Shown here: positions 1-35,967 of the stretch, one piece after another | Numbering within the stretch: the stretch's first letter is position 1 | How the letters are laid out: every line of letters begins with the position of its first letter | Source of the DNA: Aplysia californica | Taxonomy: Eukaryota > Mollusca > Gastropoda > Aplysiida > Aplysiidae | Direction of reading: 5' to 3' | Assembly (NCBI RefSeq): GCF_000002075.1 | Contig: NW_004798053.1 | Span: 114,810-178,809 of the forward strand | Length of the DNA stretch: 64,000 bases | Position numbers and translations under genes: made by a program | Notes under the pieces: model-generated | Told to the model about the DNA's origin: nothing | The model's database searches: none | What the model saw: only the letters and a program-made list of their open reading frames with translations

Positions 1-14
1 CCCAACCACCTGCT

Positions 15-147
15 CGAAGATTATAGGTGTTACAAGAGAGTAACAAAGTAACAAACACAAAAAGGAAGGAGAGATCAGGACGATAGATGTTTGATAGGAA
101 AGGAGTGTGAAAGGAGCAAACCACAGCAGAACATCCGCCAACAACCC
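15..147 (-). repeat. S2 SINE-like repeat, partial
   Basis: Copy of an interspersed repeat of about 170-200 bases recognised by internal comparison. On the plus strand it reads GAAGATTAGAGGTGTTACAA, then a GAAGGAGAGATAAGGACGAT block, then AGCAAACCACACCAGAGC and a CCAACCACCC end. The GCACTTGC tail is missing here. Confidence 0.7.
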
Positions 148-469
148 GCGTCCATATCTCTGTTTTTGATACCGTATCGAAAGCATCAAGTCTTGATACA
201 TAATTTTCATAATACGTGTACATCCACATATTTTATACCGATACGCTGAGACAGAACCGAACCGAGCTGGGGTTATGCACAACTTGCAGTTTGCAGGCCC
301 TCTACTTCTATGCATCTTAAGGTACCGGTAACTGCTACTCCCAATAGCCGGTGGTCAGTATGGGTAAGGCAAGAACGCCGGACAAGACTTACGTTTCAGT
401 TTCAGAAATGGGGTTGGGGATTTGCAGTTTTTGACAAGCCAGCATAATTCGCCTGAAGGCAGATTAGAG

Positions 470-643
470 GTGGGTGGTTGGCGAGTGGTCTGGTGTGATT
501 TGCTTCTTCTTTACTGTCAAACATATGTCGACCCTATCTCTCCACCATCTTTTTAGAGTTTGTTAACACTCCTGTAACACTTGTTAGTCTAATCTTTGGA
601 CCTAATCGTGCTGCAAGAGCTGTAAAACTCAAACTAAAACAAC
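470..643 (+). repeat. S2 SINE-like repeat, plus orientation
   Basis: It begins GGTGGTTGGCGAGTGGTCTG and ends in GCTGTAAAACTCAAACTAAA, a diverged copy in the orientation opposite to most others in the left half. Confidence 0.7.
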
Positions 644-685
644 ATGCAGTAGTCAAACTAGTCATAAGTTGTTTTTGTTTTGTTT

Positions 686-862
686 TTTTAGTAGAGGTTA
701 TACGGCGCTCGCAACTGCATAAAGTCATATGAGCGCCAGAAGATTAGAGGTGTAACAAGAGAGTAACAAACAAAAAAAAGAAGAGGAGACAAGGACGATA
801 GATGTTTCATAGTAAAGAAGAAGCAAACCACACTAGAGCACTCGCCAACCACCCACTGGGCA
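686..862 (-). repeat. S2 SINE-like repeat with S1-type tail
   Basis: The body matches the S2 family, but the tail is the GGCGCTCGCAACTGCAT form seen in the longer tRNA-headed S1 SINE. This copy therefore links the two families by their 3' end. Confidence 0.75.
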
Positions 863-3800
863 TAAATGAAAGGATACACACCCCATCCCTACCCTCAGGG
901 ATGGGTGCAACCAGCTCCTCTGGCAAAGGGCTGGTATCTTTTCTCTATACACCTATAGTATTACGGTCGGCTCTCTTTCATGCCTGTTTGGAGACAAAGA
1001 TAAAGCTTTGGATCCAGCAACAAATAGATCCTGTTTGCCCCTGAACCTAGCAGCAGGGCGGCACATACTTAAAATGCATTGTATAGAATTAACAGATCAA
1101 ATTTTGAAGTGCCAAACCGATGTGCAACCTGTGTAAATACAATATTTCTCCTCTGAATGGGCTATACAAAATCAACGGTATTCATTCTTAAAACTGCAAT
1201 TAGGAAAGAGAGTAAAACACGTAAGCCAAGACTAGAGTAAAAGCCATATAAAAATTAATTTTATTTCACCCATACATAAACAGAGTATTGCTTCTAAAAA
1301 TCCACAAAGCAACACACAAGGTTGGTAAGAGGGTTGGGATGAGGGGCAGACGGAGAGACAGGAGAGGAAGACGATCAAGAGAAAGACAGCAAGTCTCAGA
1401 CTCGGAGCACATTCTGCCGGTTGCTACACACATCATATTGTCAGACTACACACACTACATACATCTGCTGGCTGCCTGTGTAAAAGTTTTGTGCTTCAAA
1501 TTGAAAATTCATTCAGGCCTACTTTACGAGACCAGCTGCTTTGACTTTGCCTCTATCAGGGCCAACCCAAACTGAGACAGACACAGAATCCCCGAAAAAA
1601 AAAAGCTGCACGAGACACTGGACAAAATACACTTTTTTTGCAGAGATCAAAATAAAACTCACATCATTTGCAAGCAGTGTCAACAGAAGAGCCTAACTGT
1701 CATACCACAGACCTCGACATCTACTGAGCACCAACAGTAAAACATCAACCTGATTTTAAAAGATGTATAGACGGGCTGCTTTCACCCTGAATCATGGCCA
1801 ACTCTGGCTGTGTATAACCCAGCATCCTAGCAGAAAGAGGAAGATACTCGATACATGCACAATATCTTCCCCACTTGAGAATCAAGCCTGTGTCTTTGCT
1901 GGCGAGAAAGGTCAAGAGCTCTACAAATTGCAACACAAAATTAGATGCCAGTAGACAGTTCAACACTTGTAGAGCATTAAGAAGCACCATAGCTACTTTG
2001 CAGTTCCACAAACAGGTATCATGTACCACGTGCTGAACTACCGTCTATCAAATATATGTAAAAAAGGGGTATGTTTTCATTAAAGCTATAACTTTCTTAT
2101 TTAGGCCTGAAATTGGCTCAAATTTTGACACAATTTTAGAATGGGATAGATACTTAAACTAATAAAAAGTGTACATCTATCACGATTTTGTGTAGGAAGT
2201 CAGACAGAATGAGAGGAAATGGAAAATCTCTTGAGCTAAGTTAGCGGCAAACAATGGAACTGAGCAATCTGCATGTAGTTGCAATTAAAAAATTCGTAGA
2301 AATTCCATTTCTTGTGCTGACGAGTTCTTTCTGGCAAGCCACAAAAGTGGAAGAGAAGAGCTAATAAATGGTATCTACTTTTATCACGTGTTTGCAAAAG
2401 TATTGGATTTTTAAAAAATAATGTAGCTGAAATCAAACATCTACGAAGAAAGGAGTCGTCTACAAATAGGAAAATATCGCTATTATGCGCGATCAACGGA
2501 TTCAGTGAGTTATAAATGCCAACTGGCACTTTAACAAACAGCACAACCAAACAACACAAATGCACAGAGTGCATGATGGATCTGACAACTTGTTCATTCG
2601 GCTTTCTTCTCCTTTGTTACTCATATAGAGTCCTTGCAGTCTCTAAACTCAAAGCAGTGGCCAACATTCACATGACCAAGGAAATATACAGGCCACCAGT
2701 GATGGAAAGGCAGAGCTGTCAGACATCACCTCAGATATAAGTGTTGGAAATCACACTTTACATAAATGAGATTGCGTGTAAATAATTTATTAGAAACAAA
2801 AATCAAGGAGCTTAAAAAAAAAAAGGACAAGAATTAGAACACTACTCAAAAAAATAATTATGAGTACGTTTCTTAAAAACTGCCACAAACACTTTATGCA
2901 ACCATTTAGCAATACAGGGAACCTGTCGGGGAAAATCATAGCTGTTCAAAGTCATGTCACAAAAACAAGACTGCCATAGAAGTTAGATCTAGGCAGAATT
3001 TTTTTTCTGAAGAAAAGAAAAAGACAAAAAGCTAAAATGAGTGAATCTCTTATCATCCAACTGCTGCTATAAATAGATACTCGCAACAACAGTTCAGGAC
3101 ACGTAAACCCACAAGCCACTGGGTCATTCTGGCCTATCTTTGGAAAATTCTGAATTTGGCTCCCAGTTTCCTTCTGTAATCAAAGTTTGGAATTAAGGTC
3201 GTACAAGTAACTGTTGTCTCCCCTTACTAAACTAAAACTAGCAAATTCTTCACCCCCCCCCCCCCCCCTCCCCTCCCCCCCCGACAGATTATTCAACAGT
3301 TTTTACTATATGAAACTGTCCTGAATTTTTAGAACGTGAAATGACCCCCTAAAATACTCTCCGTTTAAAAAAAATAATAAACAAGGATTTCTTTACGTAA
3401 TATTTTTGAGAAAAAAAATTGAAAAGATATTTGTCCAAGTTTCAACTTCATTGTGTCCCCTGATTCTCCTGAAGTAACTAAATAAAACCAGCCAATAGAC
3501 CAATTCTGTTCTAAAAGAGACTATAAAAAAAAAAATGAACTCATGGTCTATCCTAAAAAACATGATGCGTGCCAGGTAGATCTAGCTCAAAGAAACCAGT
3601 CGTAGGCTTTCGTAAATTTACCTCAAGGTCTAAACTTGGCACTTCTAGTTGACAACGGTAGTGGGACCTCAGAGCGCTTTAATTAGTAAATCGTTTAAGA
3701 GGCGGGCAACTCCAACCCTCTCTGTCAGGGCCTATCTCCGTGACTGAGTGCGACACAGCATTCCAGCGCAAAGACGGCAAACCTGGAGAATATAACATCA

Positions 3801-4286
3801 CTCCCCGTGTCTCTTTCAAGCAGGGCAAAGAGCCAAACCATCCCAACAGACGCCAGTCTCTACTCACGTCACTACAAGGCATACAGCAAAACAACTGTCA
3901 ATACTAGCCACAGCACAACTCCACCCCCTTCCACATGTCTTCACAAATATCGGCCGTTAGGATACACCAAATTAGTCTGTTCCATTCCAAACTACGCAAA
4001 GCCACATCCACATTTGGCATGCTCACATCATACTAAATGAAAAATGTTGAAAACTTTGTATCTTCGCCAACAAGAACTCATTACATCTGGCAGCGTTGAT
4101 CTTGTCAAAGCACTTCATTTTTCCCATGATCTTATTTAATAAAAAAAAAAAGAAAAAAAGAAGTAAGAACAACTAAATCTCATAAAAATGAATTAGTGCA
4201 TCAAACAAAAAAAATTTTCACAGCGCACTTGCCACAGAAAATATGAAGACCTGAGAATTTTTCCACTCTGAGGTGCTGCTCTAGTA

Positions 4287-4952
4287 TAGTATAGCTTGTT
4301 CACTTTCATCTGTCCATGTTAAAAAAAATTCCAGCTAATTTTTTATTAAACGATGAGCATGGAACTCTGCATAGTGCTCTTGTAGGCCATCGACCAAACA
4401 AAAATATGTTTAAAACAAATCTGAATCTAGTAATAAAAAAGTTTCTTTATTTGGGCCCTACATTAAATACCGCCCTTTGGGTGCATGCACAGGATCACTG
4501 CAATAAATGATACACAGTAATCCATCCTACAAATTGCTCATTTTGAGACAGCGACACCAACCTATCCCCACATTTCAATATGTAAGCGTGTCGATTTCAT
4601 TCCAAGATGTGTTCGACTGTTTCCACTTGAGTCTCGAAAAGTACACATCCGTCTATCTGACCATGTTTCAAAGGTGAGCATTAAACTGTTGTGTTGATGA
4701 AAAGAGGTTAACTTTTTTATTTTTTTGGTGGGTGTGTATGTGTTAATCTCCAAACATTTTTGATTAGCTTTAGGCTAACATCAAAAGAGTCGAATCGATA
4801 CCTTAGTTTGCAGCAACCTTCATTTAATGGCCTTCTAGATTCTGTTGGTCATCAAACTATCAGACCCGCATGCAAAGGCCTGAGAAGATTAAATGGAGTG
4901 ATTTGGTTTTACCAAGTTTTAACCACAGCCAGACGAAAGAGAACAAACTATG
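4287..4952 (-). mobile_element. TIR element, family M1 copy A
   Basis: Non-coding element with inverted ends TATAGCTTGTTCACTTTCAT at the left and, on the reverse strand at the right end, CATAGTTTGTTCTCTTTCGT. Its interior is the reverse complement of the element at 19.66 kb (shared CTGTCTCAAAATGA, CAATTTGTAGG, TTTGTTTGGTC). No open reading frame; superfamily unknown. Confidence 0.7.
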
Positions 4953-6003
4953 GTGATAAATTATGCAAGTTCACACAAAATCTGACCATTGTAACGAGAA
5001 AAAATAAATAAAAATAATAATTATTAAAATAAACCAAAAACAACTTTGACCTCATCAAAGTTGGCACTGGGAAAAACTATATTCCATCAAATTACTTTGT
5101 TCAATTTGTCACCTTTTTTCCCAATCAAACAATAAGTGCGAGAGAGGTGGGAAAGTGTGTTGAGAAAATGGTTACTGTAGGAAAATACCAATGATATACA
5201 TAAATATATTGAAAATGGAAGCCAAAACTATGTGAGAAAGAAATCCAACCCAACGATATGGAGGTTTTGAAAGCAGTATTATTATAATAGAGATAATAAT
5301 TATATATTATAGATCTACAACCAGCCCAGCTCCACAAGACAACAAGCTAAAATGTATCAATAAAATGCCACATCTCCATAGGAGCACATTGCATTGTTCC
5401 ACCTTCTGAAAAAAGTTTTCCGGGAGTTTTGCCTTAAGTTTTCAATTTCCAGATCGATATTAGTAGAATCTATTTCAATTTTTTTTTTAAACCACCAAAA
5501 CAATAGATAAGTAGTCAGAAGTGGGAAATAACGCAAGTTTGTGGCATTTGAAAAACCTTTTTTATGATAAAATTTTGAAAAAAAAAAAGAATTTTTCAAT
5601 GGAAAGCAGAAAGTGTTGAACGTGAACACAGGAGAAAAATACTCCTAAACAATTATGGGATTTTCATGCGCTCAGTAATCACTATTTGAATCTGAAAGGA
5701 TTAAAAATGTACACAAAGTCAAAAAAAGAAAAAAATTCTTGAAAAAACTACACACTACGGACAGCCTTTCTAACTTCACTTTTGGGACAGGAAGAGAAGG
5801 GGGCGGGGAGAAAGTCCTCCCATCACATATTGTCGCTGTCACAAGCAAAATGAGTAGCCCACAATTTTTTTTTCCCCCAAGTACCCTGGACAGTAGAGTC
5901 AAATAAGGTAACACATTTTTCTTGTTACAGAGACAATAATACATGACTTGCATTGAGAAAAGCAGCAGAGACATCAAACAGGGAAAGCAGGCAAGATTCT
6001 CCG

Positions 6004-29513
<23,510 letters not shown>

Positions 29514-29767
29514 GTCTACATTTTACCAGTAAAGTACTGTAAAGGGTTATCTTATGACCATGGTCACGTTGAAAACAAGGAGCATAAAAGCAAACCACTC
29601 CACGTGGCCCTCAAACTGTGTGTGGGACTGCCAAAAATTTTAAAGCACAGTACCGTAGCACAGTAGTGTAAACGACGATTCATTGCGATGAGGTTAACGG
29701 CTAGTCACAGCAACTGCCACATTCCACCAGATTTGTTTCAGTTGAAAAAAAGCAGCGCATCGTTTAA

Positions 29768-29938
29768 GAAAGTAAGAGATTCACGGCACTTGCAAAACAA
29801 TTTTAGATCAAATTTTAAGAGCCGAAGATTAGAGGTGTTTCTGGGGAGTTACATACCACAAAAAAGAGAAGGGGTAAAAACGATAGATATTTGATAGGAA
29901 ATACGGACCAAACAACAAGAGCATTCGCCAACCACCCG
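29768..29938 (-). repeat. S2 SINE-like repeat (duplication copy 1)
   Basis: S2 copy at the right end of the first unit of a local tandem duplication; its partner is at 30686-30832. Confidence 0.75.
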
Positions 29939-30135
29939 GCAGTAAAGACAACAGTAATGTTGAAAACAAGGAGCAGAAGCAAACCACACCACGACGCCCT
30001 AAAACTGCGTGCGACACTGTCCAAAAAAAAACCCCACAAGAAAAGCACAGTAGTGTAAGCGGCGATTCGTCGAGATGCAGGGTTAACGGCTGGTCACAGC
30101 AACTGATTCTGCCAGATTTAGATTTTGTTTTGTTT

Positions 30136-30648
30136 TTGTAAAGTGTTTTACGGCGCTCACAACTGCATAGGTCATATGAGCGCGCGGGACACCCCTGATA
30201 TTTCCAGTTGGTAGGAAATTTTGAATTTTGCCCGGGTGGCGGCCGAAGCCTACTCTTATCGATTTTAGACCACCAAGGGATCTTTAACGTGCGCAACTTG
30301 CACACGGGCCCTCCGAGATTTTTCGCCCTTGTCCGAGAAGGCTAGGTGTAGATCTTTCCTACCAGAAGATCAGGGGTGTGGCAGAAAGACAGCAGTAAGG
30401 AGGAACCAAGGAGTAGCAGTAGAAAGGCTGCATAAAGAGTCAGGAGCCCAGAGGAGGGGGCAAAGGAGGCGAGGGGGTGGGGGCAGAAAGTGGAAATGAA
30501 AGCAGATAACAGAACATTGCTAGAGAGCAGGAAAGGAGGTGAAAGGAGACTATTTTAGAGAAGAAAATGTTTCGGTCGCTACCCGGATTCGAACCCGGGA
30601 CCTTTGAATGAGAGGCCAACACCTTAACCTCTAGGCCACGAGAGCCCC
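30136..30648 (-). repeat. S1 tRNA-headed SINE with target-site duplication
   Basis: Best preserved copy. The minus strand starts GGGGCTCTCGTGGCCTAGAG with a box A-like GTGGCCTAGAGG and a box B GGTTCGAATCC, then the unique core, then the tail ending GCGCCGTAAAAC. A 13-base direct repeat, CCAGATTTAGATT, flanks it (near 30114 and 30648). This is a pol III SINE rather than a tRNA gene, because the tRNA-like part runs on into about 440 bases of SINE body. Confidence 0.88.
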
Positions 30649-30685
30649 CAGATTTAGATTGAGAAAAGAGCAGCACATCGTTTAG

Positions 30686-30832
30686 TTCAAAGTTTTATGG
30701 CACTTGCAACAAAATTAGGTAATTTAGGTGCCGTAGAGTATATGGGTTACTGGGAGAGTAACATACGATCAAAAGAAGGAAAGACAAGGACGACAGATGT
30801 TTGACAGAAAAGGCGCACCCGCCAACCACCCA
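30686..30832 (-). repeat. S2 SINE-like repeat (duplication copy 2)
   Basis: Partner of the copy at 29768-29938, carried along by the same local duplication. Confidence 0.75.
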
Positions 30833-31181
30833 CGCAGCATATCGGCTTCATTTATTAGAGCTAGACAACACAGATTCAACAAAGTGGGGAAACAGTAGGA
30901 CCTACCAAAGGCACCCAGTTACCACCCACTCTTCGTTAAGAACGTGGTACGTCAATAGAAGCACCGACAATAATAGAAAGAAGAAGGCCACAAGACCATG
31001 CCCACTCGCAAAGCTGTCAAGACTATTCTATGAAAGAAAATCGGGCTGGCCCCGACTGTATCAAATTTAATAGGCAATATGCACAGGGTATATGTATTGT
31101 CAAACGATCCTGTGGGGATCACAAAAAGAAAAGACTCGCATCAGCCGGCCCCGTACCTTGTTGCGCGCACATGTGTCTATT

Positions 31182-31212
<31 letters not shown>

Positions 31213-31958
31213 GTGCGTGCGTGTGCGCGTGCGTGAGAGATCTTTTTTTTTTCTCTATTCAATACAACTAAGGGTTTCAATTGGTCGCTTTTAAGCACAA
31301 GGGGGCTATCCCGAAAAATGCGGTTTTTAGAAAATCGAAGGTAAAGTTTTTACCGAAGTTAAAGTTTTTACCCCTTGTTCAGTTTCTATAAAAGACAAGG
31401 AGAGTTTTTTCTATAACAAAAAACAAATATACACACCAATGAAACCAAATTTCTCCTATAGGTAGGGCAATGCCCACTTTTGTTGAATGTCAAGATTTCT
31501 GAAAACCCCCGAAATCTGGGTTAGAAGCTAGCCCGTTTGTCCAGCCACCAATTGATTTTGGGCTTTTGCGGCACTGTCGCAACTTATTATGACCATAACT
31601 TATATACAAGCAGTCGTTGAGTATGGTCAGAGAGGGTTTACAGTAATATGGTGAAACACAATTATAACGGCCAATTTAGTGAGGGTGCAACTCGAAACCA
31701 CAATAATGTGCTTAACAGCTCCCAGGGAGGAAAGAGTTTCAACAAAGGTCGATCTATGGTTTGATACAGTTCAAAGCTGAAGCCCTTTTCATCGCTACAA
31801 CTAGTTCATCACTATACATTTTATTTCAATCCAGAGGAACAGTACGTTGTGTGAAACACGTCTATCGCTTCATATATATCGTTATGGCATATAATATAGT
31901 TTCATAATATAGACGGTAGCCAAATCAAAATTTTAACCACAAATTACATAGTGTATTG

Positions 31959-32034
<76 letters not shown>

Positions 32035-32414
32035 TGCTAATATACACCCACACAACACAGCAGGCTTAAAAGAAGTAAAAACGAAGCAAAGATGAAGAAA
32101 AAGCCTCTCTACAAGCAAACACGGTCCAAGTCATCCAGGGTGACCTATTTCTTTCTCCGTTGTCCTTTCTGCACGTGCTTCTCTTTTTAGTGCCCCCCCC
32201 CCCCCCCCTCAACCCCCGACGATCATAATAACAAGCCCCATACTTTCTTAACCCCTCCCCCCTCACATCAACACGCATCCATTCCCGTTTGAGCGTTCTG
32301 TGTCAAAACGTAAGCCCTCTACACTTTGCCCTTGATTTGAAAGGGGGAAAAGGTTTGCTCTTCATATGCCATGCGTGTGGAACACACAGGTGTGGACGTC
32401 AGCAACCCCTCCTC

Positions 32415-32473
<59 letters not shown>

Positions 32474-32923
32474 GCGAGCATCCACACACACACACACACG
32501 CACACTTACACACAAATAGACGCATACGGCAGAGCGCCTCGTGAGCATTTCACTGCATCACCAGCTCTCGGCAAACATAAGCACACTCACGTAAACACAA
32601 TAATATACAAAAACACCCCAAGCGCATATCCATCTTCCCCATCTCTTACAAGTACATGTGTGTAAACACACTTTTGATTTTCCTTCCTTCTTCAAACACG
32701 TTCGACCAAACACATACAGGCACGTACGTATACTTGCAAAAAATGCACACACAAAAAACCCCACAAGGAAAGAAGTTTTAGTCCCTTCTTTAGCCATCCA
32801 CCTGTGGGGTAAATAGATGCTATTGTGGAACAAAACAAACAACAAACAATTCAACTCTATTGAACTCAAGTAAAATTGTGGGTGTAAAATCTAGTTATAC
32901 ATTATTTGCCAAAGCATCACACC

Positions 32924-33007
<84 letters not shown>

Positions 33008-33092
33008 CGCAAACACACATGGTTGAATATGCTGCAATTCTAGCACTCACGGGAGGAAGGTACGATGTGCGCCTGTTATGCATGCACGCTAC

Positions 33093-33094
<2 letters not shown>

Positions 33095-33182
<88 letters not shown>

Positions 33183-33248
33183 GACAGAGACACAGAGAGA
33201 GAGACAGACAGAGACAGAGAGAGAGAGAGACAGAGAGACAGAGAGACA

Positions 33249-33281
<33 letters not shown>

Positions 33282-33293
33282 GGGGGGGGGGGG
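33095..33293. repeat. GA/CAGA microsatellite with G run
   Basis: About 190 bases of AG with CAGA variants, ending in a G run (33281-33293). Long apparent reading frames here are products of the repeat. Confidence 0.95.
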
Positions 33294-33918
33294 CAGACAA
33301 AGAGACACAGAACACGCGTCCTGGTACAGGAAGACTAGCTGCTACAGTTCTCCGATGCTACCAAAAGAAACGTAAGAAGATGAGAACACCACGAAGCCAT
33401 TGGAGCTGACGGCATGTGGGGGTGAATAACAGTGCACAACGTGTTCTGTAGGCCAGGAGCATCACAACACGCTAACAGTCAACACCGGCTAGGTCCAGGG
33501 ACGACTCTTATGCTTTACTTTCATCAGGACTGCACAAAATGCTTTCTTCCGCCTCCATTGACACATTTTAGATCATTTAGAAGGCAGGCTACTTCGACCT
33601 GCCTTGAGGAGGAAACACAGCACCCCTGTTTTGTTTGTCTTGAGTTTGAGTCAGTGGCGGTCATTTAGTGTTGGGGGAAAAGTAAGACAGACAGACAGAA
33701 TGAACAAAAGGAAAGTTAAGAAGTAGGACCTAGGCGCCCTAATTACGCATAGAGTAGGACCTATCAGAGGCGCCCTCCAACCACCCGCCAGCACTCTTAT
33801 AGAGAGATACTGATCAGACACTTGATAAAATAAGTCATTCCGACGAGAGGACCCAACCCATTCTATCACTCTAGCTAGATGCTAGTTTTTTTTTAAACAG
33901 CCTCCTTAGTTACGTTTT

Positions 33919-34088
33919 AATAAGAGTTTTACAGCACTTGCAACACAATAATAAGGTCACATAAGTGCCGAAGAATAGATGTGTTACAAGAGAGTAACAT
34001 ACACAAAAAAGGAGGCGAGATAAGGACGATAGATGTTTGACAAGACAGAAAGAGCAAACCACACCAGAGTACCCACCAACCATCCACT
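33919..34088 (-). repeat. S2 SINE-like repeat
   Basis: Full-length intergenic copy with tail AGAGTTTTACAGCACTTGCA. Confidence 0.75.
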
Positions 34089-35786
34089 AACGGCCTCCCG
34101 GAGACAAAAAAAACCCAAAAGAACACACTCCACGCGACATCATAACAATAAGAGAACATGAAATATGCCAAAACAATGGGCCGAAGGCGAGAATCTGAAA
34201 CCCATAAAACGTTGGAACGATATTGTGATATTGTATGGTGCGTATTTGAATTAACAAAAGCACAGCAAGGGGAAAAGGCAAAACAGACAGACAGAAACAA
34301 AAGAAGTAAGACAGGTATCAGTGGCACCCTCCAACCACCCACATCGATATGAACAGCACGGAAAATCGAAACAAGAAAAAAAAACCCACACATCTAAAAC
34401 AAGCAAAAACATAAATAAACCAAAATTATTATCAATAAATCAGCAACATGCTGTGATCTTGGCCAGAGTCAGACTCGGGCCAAAATCAAACTGACCCACT
34501 ATGAATTCCTTAAAAAGTGGTCATCAACCCCATTTTAAAACCGAGGAAATTTCTATAGATTTTCAAATTAAAACAGCAAATAAATGTAATTATAGACAGC
34601 ATTTGTTTTCTATAGAGCACAAATTCCTGTTCAACAGAAAGCCTTACAATCTATATTATTACCCCAGCAGACCTGATAGTGTATTAGTATTCCGAAACAA
34701 TCTCAATTTCAAATCATGAGAAGCACACAGTGCAAGCTGCCATTTTATAGGCACTAAAACACTAACACTATGACAAGTTCTTTTGCTGTCTTTAGCTGGG
34801 TACCCATTTCCACCTGGGTGAAGTGAGGAAAATTTGTGTAAAGCACTTTTCCCAAACTATGGAAGTCAGGAATTATTTGAACAAATACCAAGACAAAACT
34901 CTTCAATACCAGTATCGTATCAAAAGTTACTCTATGTGTATGACATCTCTAACAACTATTTCCCTGGAGTATTTTTATGTGAAAGTGAAAATGTGAGTGC
35001 ATGTAAACTTGAATCAGGTCTTTTATTACACTTTCTATTCTCGATTCAGGTGTAATAATTACAGTCAGATAAATAATCTATAGACCGGTAAAAAATTCAT
35101 GGTGCAACTTATTGTCATATCTCCTAAATTATCGTTCCAGTTTTAAAGTTTTTGCACATTGACTTGTATCAATTTGTCAGATCAAGATTTTTGTAAACAC
35201 TTGTTAGCTCTATTCAAGAAAATTCTTTTATAAATACTAATAATAAATCCCAGTGGGTGGTTTCAACAAATTTTAAAAGTAAAAGGTTAACAGCTAGGAT
35301 AAATAGTACATTTCGCTTTTAAAAGCAAGTCGGTCATTTTTTCTAATCGCAAAAGATTATAAATGATTATTGAACGCAAGTTTTGGGAACTTTTAGCGCA
35401 AAAAAGTGTTCACTATAAAACTAATTTCTTATAACTAAGTTAGTTTTGCCACTAAAAACTGTCACTGGTGAGTTGTGACGTAGGCCATGCGTGTATGCAA
35501 TATGTGTGTGAGAAGCGGCAAGTGCTGTGAACGATTTCATTTTCCGCTTGAAGGAGATTTGTAGTATTTTATATAAATTAACGAAGAAAAAGCTTTTTAA
35601 TCTAGTCTCAAATGTTGTGGAAAAATATGATTCAGTTCAGTTAAGACAAATTGATACAAACTGCTGTGCAAAGTATGGGGTGGGTGACATTGATTCACCT
35701 ATTAGAAAAAGATAATTGAGGATAAGTAGCACCACAAATTTTTGACCCCACAAAATCAAGTTAATAACATACACACACACACACAC

Positions 35787-35823
<37 letters not shown>

Positions 35824-35967
35824 CCGTCACTCCTGATCAGTACAAAGTTGTAAGTGAAAGTGTGAAAGTGCATGTCTACCTCTAACTCATGCCATGACTT
35901 TCTCGAAAATACATTATCAATTGGTATTATAATTATCAGTCACAGTGAGATAAAATTGATAAATTAT

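Larger units (their letters stand above)
1..6003. other. Taxilin 3' flank and UTR region
   Basis: No coding exon was found here. On the minus strand, candidate AATAAA signals lie near 4705, 4445, 2786 and 1262, but I cannot tell which ends the taxilin mRNA. SINEs occupy about 15-147, 470-643 and 686-862, and a TIR element occupies about 4287-4952. Weak matches to the head and body of the AACGG-type tRNA SINE occur near 1755-1900 and 3670-3850. A C-rich run lies at 3253-3283. Confidence 0.5.
29565..30832. repeat. Local tandem duplication upstream of taxilin
   Basis: Unit 1 (about 29565-29938) and unit 2 (about 29957-30832) share GTTGAAAACAAGGAGCA, GCACAGTAGTGTAA, GGTTAACGGCT, CACAGCAACTG and GCATCGTTTA in order, and each ends in an S2 SINE. 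Unit 2 is longer because an S1 SINE has been inserted. Confidence 0.8.
30833..35967. other. Intergenic region between taxilin and the TIR elements
   Basis: No gene was recognised. It holds GT (31182-31236), TC (31961-32031), CT (32424-32471), GA (32926-32998) and GA/CAGA (33095-33282) microsatellites, the latter two ending in G runs. It also holds an S2 SINE (33919-34088), weak SINE fragments near 33540-33790 and 34266-34340, and a poly-C run of about 32 (35789-35820). 31240-31950 and 34860-35760 show nothing I recognise. Confidence 0.8.

Noticed and set aside
30575-30648. tRNA gene on the minus strand with good box A and box B
   Set aside because: The tRNA-like part continues without a terminator into the S1 SINE body and is flanked by a target-site duplication; the same head recurs in other SINE copies.
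32860-33409. Arg/Glu-repeat proteins near 33 kb
   Set aside because: They are translations of GA microsatellites.
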